The translations under genes were made by a program, and so were the position numbers. From positions 1-19,715 of the forward strand of contig JAKFFO010000166.1 of assembly GCA_036675035.1 (NCBI GenBank): a stretch of DNA of 19,715 bases. Direction: 5' to 3'. The notes under the pieces are model-generated. The model was not told where the DNA came from and did no database searches. It saw only the letters and a list, made by a program, of their open reading frames with translations. Shown piece after piece: positions 14,519-19,715 of the stretch (position 1 is its first letter; each line of letters starts with the position of its first letter). This DNA comes from MESE01 sp036675035 (GTDB lineage: Bacteria > Pseudomonadota > Gammaproteobacteria > Burkholderiales > Burkholderiaceae_D).

Positions 14519-15004
14519 TCAGCACGGTTCGAATAATCCCGCCTGCCGATTTTTGCGCGCCTTGTCCCAGATAAACGCTTGCCCGTTCATTGCGATATAG
14601 ACGCCGTTCGGCAAGGTTTGCACGACACCGAACGCGAAGCCGAAATTGAACAACGCGTCAGAATTGGCAATTTCATACGGAATCATGGCACCGGTCAGCA
14701 CGATCGTCTTGGCCAATCCGGCGCAGGCCAGTATTTCCGCGGTCTGGCGCATCGTATCCGTGCCGTGAACGATCACGATATGATTTTCAGGTGCGCGCAC
14801 GCAAGCGGCCTTGATACGCTCCCGGTCCGCGTCCTGCATATCCAGCGAATCCAGCAAAGGCAATTGTTCCAGCGCAGTCGGCAGCGTGATGCGCGTCCGC
14901 TCGACGACCGCCGGCAACGTGCTCGCGCCGAATCCCAGTACGCCGGCAATCGGATCGTAGCGTTTGTCAAAGGTGCCGCCGGTGGCAATAATACGAAGAG
15001 TCAT
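14519..15004 (-). CDS. Single-domain asparaginase-family protein
   Basis: 161 residues, about half of a normal L-asparaginase (roughly 330). It covers the N-terminal domain only: ATGGTFD with the nucleophile Thr 11, HGTDTM with Thr 82-Asp 83, and VLTGAMIPYEIANSDALFN. The last stretch (FIWDKARKNRQAGLF) aligns by eye with the region holding the catalytic Lys of E. coli asparaginase, so the catalytic set may be complete. The C-terminal domain that completes the substrate site and the dimer interface is missing. The frame stops cleanly with no asparaginase sequence visible after it, which argues for a genuine short family rather than a recent truncation. Short forms like this exist in other proteobacteria as far as I recall. 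The ATG at 15004 fits the family start; its ribosome binding site is weak. Confidence 0.85.
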   Translation of the reverse strand: MTLRIIATGGTFDKRYDPIAGVLGFGASTLPAVVERTRITLPTALEQLPLLDSLDMQDADRERIKAACVRAPENHIVIVHGTDTMRQTAEILACAGLAKTIVLTGAMIPYEIANSDALFNFGFAFGVVQTLPNGVYIAMNGQAFIWDKARKNRQAGLFEPC

Positions 15005-15266
15005 GGCAGATACAAAATGGATGGGATCGAGGATGCATCATCATAATCCGAACCGACCGAAAGGCGCCGAATCGATGTGCTGCCATTTCGCCAATGTTGC
15101 GAAAATTTTTCCGGTTGCGGAATTAATATGTAATTGCAACGCTCCAATGTCAAAGTCGTGCTGCTGTGCACGTAAGACGTTTTTTTACCGGAAATGATCG
15201 CCAGCAGATCGCCGATTCCCGCTACACTTCCTTATCGATTACCTTGATTCCGTACTTTACCGATTG

Positions 15267-16019
15267 ATGAAACCCGTTGCTCCCGGCACTGTTATTTTTC
15301 ACCGTTATCGCGGTTATGGCGTGATCACGTCTGTCAATTTATTCACCGGCTGGATTTCTGCACGCTTCGGCGACGAAGGACGCACACTGGATCTGAACCT
15401 GTCTTCGGACCAGGTGCAGCACGCCGATGGCGAACCGATCCTGTTTCGTAGCGCGCCGCCGGAACGCATGCCGCACGCGCGGCTGATGGCGCTGGTACGC
15501 GAGCTGCATCGCGCCGGCTACCAAAGGCTTTATCTGTACAGCTGGCCCAAGCCGTCCGGCCTGCACTGGCGCTGGCACTTGTTTACCGGGCCACGCAACT
15601 GGATGCAGCGTGCATGGCGCGAGGGATGGTATGGCTCGGGCGCAGATTACAATCTCAATCCGATAATGGGATGGGGCGATGCGCCCGGTGCAGATGCCGC
15701 AGAACTGGCGCGTACGCTGGCACGCTTCGATCCGCAAGGATTGGCGCAGGCGCTCGGGCGCGACGAAGACCACACCGCATGGTTCGAAGAAGTGTGCGCG
15801 GCCTTGCTGCCGGATTATGCGTTCAGTCTCGGATGGGATCATCGCGACGGCCCGCAGCCGGCAAACCTGCCGATCATCGCGGTACGCCGCGGCATACCCG
15901 ATTATGCAGGTCCGCCGCTGCCGTGGCCGCCGGGCTGGGCGCGCTTATGGAATACCACGAGAACCGACCTGGTCGTCAGAACAAATCGCGCTGACGTCCC
16001 CTCCAGCGCCGATCGTTGA
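15267..16019 (+). CDS. Unrecognised Trp-rich protein with a possible Tudor-like N-terminus
   Basis: 250 residues from the ATG at 15267 (an in-frame TTG lies directly before it). I do not recognise the family. The first 50 residues (PGTVIFHRYRGYGVITSV, then WISARFGDEGRTLDL) recall the small beta-barrel Tudor-like domain at the end of UvrD/PcrA helicases. The rest is notably rich in Trp, Pro and Arg, with YSWPKPSGLHWRWHLFTGP, WYGSGADYNLNPIMGWGD and PPLPWPPGWARLWN. No signal peptide or membrane segment is visible, so it is likely cytoplasmic. Good codon use and a coherent protein support a real gene. Its last 44 bases overlap the end of the MOSC gene on the other strand. Function unknown. Confidence 0.75.
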   Translation: MKPVAPGTVIFHRYRGYGVITSVNLFTGWISARFGDEGRTLDLNLSSDQVQHADGEPILFRSAPPERMPHARLMALVRELHRAGYQRLYLYSWPKPSGLHWRWHLFTGPRNWMQRAWREGWYGSGADYNLNPIMGWGDAPGADAAELARTLARFDPQGLAQALGRDEDHTAWFEEVCAALLPDYAFSLGWDHRDGPQPANLPIIAVRRGIPDYAGPPLPWPPGWARLWNTTRTDLVVRTNRADVPSSADR

Positions 16020-16566
16020 TCTGCACGATCGAGACTTCGCGCGGGCCGGGCGTCAGCACAATTGAATCGCCCGCCTGCAGTGCACCTTCCTGAATGACGC
16101 GCAGATAAAATCCGGTTGCGCCGCTTTGCACCATCATTTTGACCGCATGCGCAAAGCCCATTTTTGCGCCGAACTTGTAGCAGGGCGAGCGCGGCTCGGT
16201 GACTTCAAGCAGCGTGCTGCCGATCGCGAGACGATCGCCGATCCATACATCGCTTTCCAGCAGTCCTTGCACGGTCAGATTTTCGCCCATCGAGCCCGGC
16301 GGCAATGGCTGCGCGCGCTTCAGCGCTGCCAGCCTTTGTGCGGCCCAGAATCCGTAATGCTCTGACGGATATGCATACACCGCCTTGTCCAGTCCGCCGT
16401 GTACGGTAAGGTCCGCCTGCTCGTCTCCCTCCAGGCCGAGTCTCTTGATATTTACCGGTCCGGCCACCGGCTGCTTGTGGATACCGGTAACTATCCGGTG
16501 CACCGTGTCGTACTGGGTGACGAACAAATCACCGGCTGCGGCAACATTGACGCTGAGTACTTTCAT
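15976..16566 (-). CDS. MOSC domain protein (YiiM-like)
   Basis: 196 residues with a MOSC (molybdenum cofactor sulfurase C-terminal) domain: GLEGDEQADLTVHGGLDKAVYAYP (44-67), MGENL (93-97), and the conserved Cys 129 in TEPRSPCYKFG. MOSC proteins such as YiiM and YcbX bind the molybdenum cofactor and take part in reduction of N-hydroxylated compounds. That role here is inferred from family. The ATG at 16566 overlaps the TGA of the MFS gene by 4 bases (ATGA), so the two are probably translationally coupled. Its 3' end overlaps the converging unknown gene by 44 bases. Confidence 0.92.
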   Translation of the reverse strand: MKVLSVNVAAAGDLFVTQYDTVHRIVTGIHKQPVAGPVNIKRLGLEGDEQADLTVHGGLDKAVYAYPSEHYGFWAAQRLAALKRAQPLPPGSMGENLTVQGLLESDVWIGDRLAIGSTLLEVTEPRSPCYKFGAKMGFAHAVKMMVQSGATGFYLRVIQEGALQAGDSIVLTPGPREVSIVQINDRRWRGRQRDLF

Positions 16567-17726
16567 ACGGCTCGCGCCAGAGCTTGCCGGTTTGCCATGC
16601 CGATCGCTGCATGAGACATTGCAATTGCCGCCAGCATCAGCACAGCGCCAACGATCGACAGGTATTCAGTCGGATAGCGGGTCATCAGCAGGCCGCCGGT
16701 CAACGCGCCAAATGCCTGGCCCATGTAAATCGCCGAGGAGTTCAGTGCGACCGAAGCCGATGCGAGATGCGGCGCCAGTCCGACCAGACGCACCTGCTGC
16801 GCGCCATTGAATGCGAAACATCCCAGGCCCCATAGCATCAGCAATACGATGGTGAACGTCAACGAGCCGCGCGTAAGAAACCACAGCGCCAGGGCGATTG
16901 CCATGCAAATCATCGACACCATCCCGACTTGCGCTGCGCCGAAACGATCCATTACTCTCGCGCCTATGATGGTACCGACGACTGCACTGAATCCGAACAG
17001 GAAAAACAGAAAACTGATCATGCCGGGAGTCGCACCGATAAATTCCTTCAGAAGCACCGCCATGTACGAAAATGCGGTGAACTGGCCCGCGGCACAGACA
17101 GCGGTTACCGAGATCGCGACCAGCAAGGGCTTGTTGGCAAACAATGCCTTCCAGGCCGCGCGATCCATCGGTGCCACGTAAACCCGGGAAGGAATCTGGA
17201 ACCAGACCCATGCTGCAGATGCGGCGGACAGAACACCGACCAGCACCATCGTCCAGCGCCAGCCGACGGCGGCTCCAAGATAGGCGCCGAGCGGCATGCC
17301 GAACACCGCCGCCAGCGACCAGCCGAGAAAGGCCAGGCCGATTGCATTGCCGCGTTGATCCGGCGGTACGATCAGGCTCGCGGTTGCGGCTGCCTGCGCG
17401 GTAAACAATCCGGCCCCGATTGCGGTGAAAATTCGCACCGCAAGCAGCGTGTCATAACCGGGTGCAAGTGCGGCAAGAACATGGGTAATCGCATAAAGGA
17501 TCAGCGCACCGGCAAGCAGCTTGCGGCGTTCGATCTTGCTGGTCCAGCTGGCGAAAAAAGGTCCGCCGAAACAAATGGTCATTGCGAACGCGGAGATGAT
17601 GACGCCGATTGCTGCGGGGGTGGTTGCCAGGTCTTCGGTCAACTCGTTCAACATGCCCGGGACGATCATGGCACCGGTGCCGATGGCAAAGTTGCCCAGC
17701 GTGAGGGACCACAGTTTCGTTTTCAT
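16563..17726 (-). CDS. MFS transporter (DHA1-like, probable efflux)
   Basis: 387 residues with about 12 membrane helices, the size of drug:H+ antiporter family 1 members such as AraJ/YdhP. Motif A-like ASWTSKIERRKLL follows TM2, and the GxxxGxxxG-like run GWSLAAVFGMPLGAYLG lies in TM5, the antiporter motif region. Substrate is unknown. The ATG at 17726 has an upstream AGCGGAG ribosome binding site. It is the first gene of a two-gene unit with the MOSC protein, joined by an ATGA overlap. It lies 81 bases after the dehydrogenase gene in the same direction, so all three could share a transcript. Confidence 0.92.
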   Translation of the reverse strand: MKTKLWSLTLGNFAIGTGAMIVPGMLNELTEDLATTPAAIGVIISAFAMTICFGGPFFASWTSKIERRKLLAGALILYAITHVLAALAPGYDTLLAVRIFTAIGAGLFTAQAAATASLIVPPDQRGNAIGLAFLGWSLAAVFGMPLGAYLGAAVGWRWTMVLVGVLSAASAAWVWFQIPSRVYVAPMDRAAWKALFANKPLLVAISVTAVCAAGQFTAFSYMAVLLKEFIGATPGMISFLFFLFGFSAVVGTIIGARVMDRFGAAQVGMVSMICMAIALALWFLTRGSLTFTIVLLMLWGLGCFAFNGAQQVRLVGLAPHLASASVALNSSAIYMGQAFGALTGGLLMTRYPTEYLSIVGAVLMLAAIAMSHAAIGMANRQALARAV

Positions 17727-17794
17727 TCGACTCCGCTCAGAATTTCCATGAGTGTAGCGAAATGATTGTGGTCTTGCTTGCGGTGCGCGGCTGT

Positions 17795-17808
17795 GCCGGC
17801 ATGCCGGC
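17795..17808. repeat. 14-bp perfect palindrome at the dehydrogenase stop codon
   Basis: GCCGGCATGCCGGC shares its last base with the stop codon of the dehydrogenase gene. It is not followed by a T-run, so it does not look like an intrinsic terminator. It could be an mRNA-end hairpin or chance in GC-rich DNA. Confidence 0.45.
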
Positions 17809-18794
17809 TATTTCATTGCAACGGGATTGAATACGTTGTTCGGCACGCCATTCGCGAAATCGACGACGTTCCGGAACGCGGCGGCGAAATGCATTTCATA
17901 GCTGTCCTTTTCGACATAGCCGAGGTGTGGCGATGCGATCACGTTCGGCATGCGCAGCAGCGGCGAGTCGACAGGCAAAGGCTCGGATTCATAAACATCG
18001 AGCGCTGCGGCGCCCGGCCTGCCCGCGCGCAGTGCAGCCTCCAGCGCGCCGGACTCGATCAGTTCGGCGCGCGCGGTATTGACGAGCAAGGCTGTCGATT
18101 TCATGCAATCCAGGTCGCCGCTTTGAACGATCGCTCTCGTGGCGTCGGTCAGGCGCAGATGAAGCGATATGATGTCGGCCCGATTGAGAAAATCCTGTTT
18201 GGACGCACACGCGAGATGTCCTTCCCGGACCGCCGCACTAAGGCTGGCATCGCTGCCCCAGATCATCACCGTCATGCCGAAAGCACGGCCGTAGCCGGCG
18301 ACCAGCCGGCCGATACGGCCATATCCCCAGATGCCGAGCGTTTTTCCTTTCAGTGCCGAACCCAGCGAATTTTGCTCCGGCAAGGTCGATGAGGCTTGCC
18401 ATAAGCCCTGTTTTAGATTGGCAAGATATTGAGGCAGCTTGCGCTGACTGGCCATGATCAATGCCCAGGTAAATTCCGCGGTCGCGGTCGGATCTCCGGC
18501 ACCTTCGGTAATCGTGATGCCTCGTGTCGCCGCGGCCTCCGTATCTATGTGACCAGTGACTTTTCCGGTCTGGGAAATCAACCTGAGATTGGGTAGCTTG
18601 TTCAACAGTGGCCCGGAAAGCGCCGTACGCTCGCGGTTGAGCACCAGCACTTCGAACGGTGCGAGCCGGATCGCCAGCTGCCCGACGCCCTTGGCGCTAT
18701 TGGTAAACACTTTGACGTCATGCCCGTCCAATAGCCGAAAGCAATCGAGATGGCGGACGGCGTCCTGATAATCGTCGAGGATGGCAATTTTCAT
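17808..18794 (-). CDS. D-2-hydroxyacid dehydrogenase, NAD-dependent
   Basis: 328 residues from the ATG at 18794; the frame is open for 13 more codons, but MKIAILDDYQDAV is the usual family start. The Rossmann domain has GIWGYGRIG (154-162, GxGxxG). The catalytic triad is in place: Arg 242 in NTARAEL, Glu 271 in DVYESEPLP and His 290 in ASPHLGYVE. It belongs to the phosphoglycerate dehydrogenase-like group and has no ACT domain, so it is probably not SerA itself. Substrate could be glyoxylate, hydroxypyruvate or another 2-keto acid and cannot be told from sequence alone. It is divergent from pckG across an A/T-rich spacer. Confidence 0.93.
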   Translation of the reverse strand: MKIAILDDYQDAVRHLDCFRLLDGHDVKVFTNSAKGVGQLAIRLAPFEVLVLNRERTALSGPLLNKLPNLRLISQTGKVTGHIDTEAAATRGITITEGAGDPTATAEFTWALIMASQRKLPQYLANLKQGLWQASSTLPEQNSLGSALKGKTLGIWGYGRIGRLVAGYGRAFGMTVMIWGSDASLSAAVREGHLACASKQDFLNRADIISLHLRLTDATRAIVQSGDLDCMKSTALLVNTARAELIESGALEAALRAGRPGAAALDVYESEPLPVDSPLLRMPNVIASPHLGYVEKDSYEMHFAAAFRNVVDFANGVPNNVFNPVAMK

Positions 18795-18902
18795 AAGTGG
18801 CCCGATCAATGTGAGAACGTAACAAAACAACACTTAGCTAAACAATCGAAATAGCTTACTACTTTAGTCAACTACTAATTACTAGATATTTGACCGTAAG
18901 CA

Positions 18903-18932
18903 TTGAGAGCGTCTATTCCGCGGGTGTACAAT
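18903..18932 (+). promoter_or_regulatory. Probable pckG promoter
   Basis: -35 TTGAGA (18903-18908), an 18-base spacer and -10 TACAAT (18927-18932, 5/6). Predicted start near 18939, giving a leader of about 197 nt before the pckG ATG. Confidence 0.65.
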
Positions 18933-18950
18933 CGCCTCCTATTTTCCCTA

Positions 18951-18965
18951 TAACAGGACCTGTTA
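18951..18965. promoter_or_regulatory. Perfect dyad downstream of the pckG promoter, possible operator
   Basis: TAACAGG A CCTGTTA is a perfect 7-1-7 inverted repeat placed about 12 to 26 bases after the predicted transcript start. That position suits a repressor operator. The regulator is unknown; a GntR- or LacI-type factor is only a guess from the dyad form. Confidence 0.45.
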
Positions 18966-19135
18966 ATCCGCATATCAGGCCGCCGGTCGGAGATCCGACT
19001 GCCTTTCGACAAGACCGCCGTATTGCTATTTTCGCCGTTTCGCAATCGACTGCGAGATGCGGGCTAGAAGCCAACGACGATCCTGCCGTGCCGGGACAAG
19101 ACAAGAATTCTTTATTGGCATTGGAGGTAGTGTTT

Positions 19136-19715
19136 ATGAATCAGCCCGTCATGGGTGGCGTTGTACCAATCAGCGCTCCAGCGTACATCAAGCATCAAAA
19201 GCTCATCAACTGGGTAGCGGAAGTCGCCGCCCTGACCCAGCCGGACCGTATCTATTGGTGCGACGGTTCCCGCGAGGAATACGACCGTCTGTGCGCCGAA
19301 ATGGTTGCTGCCGGCACCATGAAAAAACTGAACGAGGCCAAGCGTCCGAACAGTTATCTCGCGTGTTCCGATCCGTCCGACGTAGCACGCGTCGAAGACC
19401 GCACCTTTATCTGTTCCGAAAAAAAGGAAGATGCAGGACCCACCAACAACTGGATGCCACCGGCCGAAATGCGCACCACCCTGCACGGCCTGTTCGACGG
19501 CTGCATGCGCGGGCGCACCATGTACGTGGTGCCGTTTTCGATGGGCCCGCTGGGTTCGCCGATCGCGCATATCGGCGTCGAGCTGTCCGATTCGCCATAT
19601 GTGGCAGTCAACATGCGGGTCATGACACGGATGGGCAAGGCGGTCTATGAGGTGCTCGGTGCCGACGGCGAGTTCGTGCCGTGCGTGCATAGTGTCGGCG
19701 CGCCACTGGCAGCCG
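19136..19715 (+). CDS. pckG: Phosphoenolpyruvate carboxykinase (GTP), N-terminal part (cut by window edge)
   Basis: Converts oxaloacetate and GTP to phosphoenolpyruvate, the entry step of gluconeogenesis. The first 193 codons are visible and the gene runs off the window. The protein starts MNQPVMGGVVPISAPAY and shows the GTP-type signatures VAALTQPDRIYWCDGSREEY, RPNSYLACSDPSDVARVEDRTF (in part), EKKEDAGPTNNW and MYVVPFSMGPLGSPIAHIGVELSDS. The ATP-dependent enzyme has a different sequence. The start is fixed by GGAGG 8 bases upstream of the ATG and by the family N-terminus. It has its own promoter, long leader and operator-like dyad, which fits control by carbon source. Confidence 0.97.
   Translation, partial: MNQPVMGGVVPISAPAYIKHQKLINWVAEVAALTQPDRIYWCDGSREEYDRLCAEMVAAGTMKKLNEAKRPNSYLACSDPSDVARVEDRTFICSEKKEDAGPTNNWMPPAEMRTTLHGLFDGCMRGRTMYVVPFSMGPLGSPIAHIGVELSDSPYVAVNMRVMTRMGKAVYEVLGADGEFVPCVHSVGAPLAA

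Larger units (their letters stand above)
18795..19135. other. Divergent spacer and long pckG leader
   Basis: Positions 18834-18900 are strikingly A/T-rich for this window and probably carry the dehydrogenase promoter on the minus strand, though I cannot pick a clean pair of hexamers. From about 18939 onward it is the untranslated leader of pckG. Besides the sites listed separately there is a small hairpin GTCGG AGAT CCGAC (18986-18999 with flanks). The pckG frame stays open upstream of its ATG, but the strong ribosome binding site fixes the start at 19136. Confidence 0.5.

Noticed and set aside
17766..18392. 208-codon plus-strand open frame opposite the hydroxyacid dehydrogenase
   Set aside because: Antisense to conserved catalytic regions of a clear enzyme; no ribosome binding site.
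18795..18833. Longer start of the hydroxyacid dehydrogenase at 18833
   Set aside because: The extra 13 residues lie outside the usual family N-terminus, and the next ATG gives the standard start.
19112..19690. 192-codon minus-strand and 197-codon plus-strand open frames over pckG
   Set aside because: Both overlap the unmistakable pckG coding frame, which has a strong ribosome binding site and the family N-terminus.
1..19715. CRISPR arrays, tRNA or rRNA genes, insertion sequences, prophage, toxin-antitoxin or defence cassette
   Set aside because: I looked for direct repeats with spacers, clover-leaf sequences, transposase motifs and small paired ORFs and found none that hold up. The window is dominated by core and single accessory genes.

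Overview
The window looks like a piece of a betaproteobacterial chromosome around the replication origin. It most resembles Burkholderiales, and probably Oxalobacteraceae (Herminiimonas, Collimonas or Janthinobacterium type). The evidence is the dnaA/dnaN/gyrB block without recF, the protein sequences of DnaA, YidC and GTP-dependent PEP carboxykinase, and a moderately high GC content. The genus is inferred from memory of protein families, not from a search.

Layout. (1) Positions 1-385 hold the start of a TonB-dependent siderophore receptor on the minus strand, cut by the window edge. A sigma70-like promoter with an embedded Fur-box-like site lies upstream. (2) Positions 430-832 are gene-free and contain a bidirectional terminator. 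(3) Positions 832-6208 hold gyrB, dnaN and dnaA on the minus strand, transcribed dnaA to dnaN to gyrB. A DnaA box, a hairpin and an unannotated 23-codon ORF with an excellent Shine-Dalgarno lie in the dnaA-dnaN gap. (4) Positions 6209-6567 are the divergent dnaA/rpmH spacer. It has a perfect DnaA box that coincides with the probable -35 of dnaA, and is an origin candidate. (5) Positions 6568-10532 hold rpmH, rnpA, yidD and yidC, then a terminator, then mnmE, all on the plus strand. These serve the ribosome, tRNA processing, membrane-protein insertion and tRNA modification. The minus-strand replication genes and plus-strand translation genes diverge from this spacer, so both sets read away from the putative origin.

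(6) Positions 10610-19135 are a mosaic of single genes: a CzcE-like lipoprotein, a membrane-tethered J-domain protein, a PAP2-type phosphatase, a CAP-domain lipoprotein, a one-domain asparaginase, an unrecognised Trp-rich protein, a two-gene MFS-MOSC operon and a D-2-hydroxyacid dehydrogenase. About 1 kb (11587-12589) has no convincing gene but carries two intrinsic terminators and a small-RNA candidate with an anti-Shine-Dalgarno-like motif. (7) Position 19136 to the end is the start of pckG, with a good promoter, a perfect dyad downstream of the predicted transcription start and a leader of nearly 200 nt.

I saw no CRISPR array, rRNA, tRNA, transposase, phage gene or defence cassette. The best leads are regulatory: the small ORF before dnaN, the DnaA box over the dnaA promoter, a possibly leaderless mnmE mRNA, the small-RNA candidate and the pckG dyad. 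The Trp-rich protein at 15267-16019 is the main protein of unknown function.
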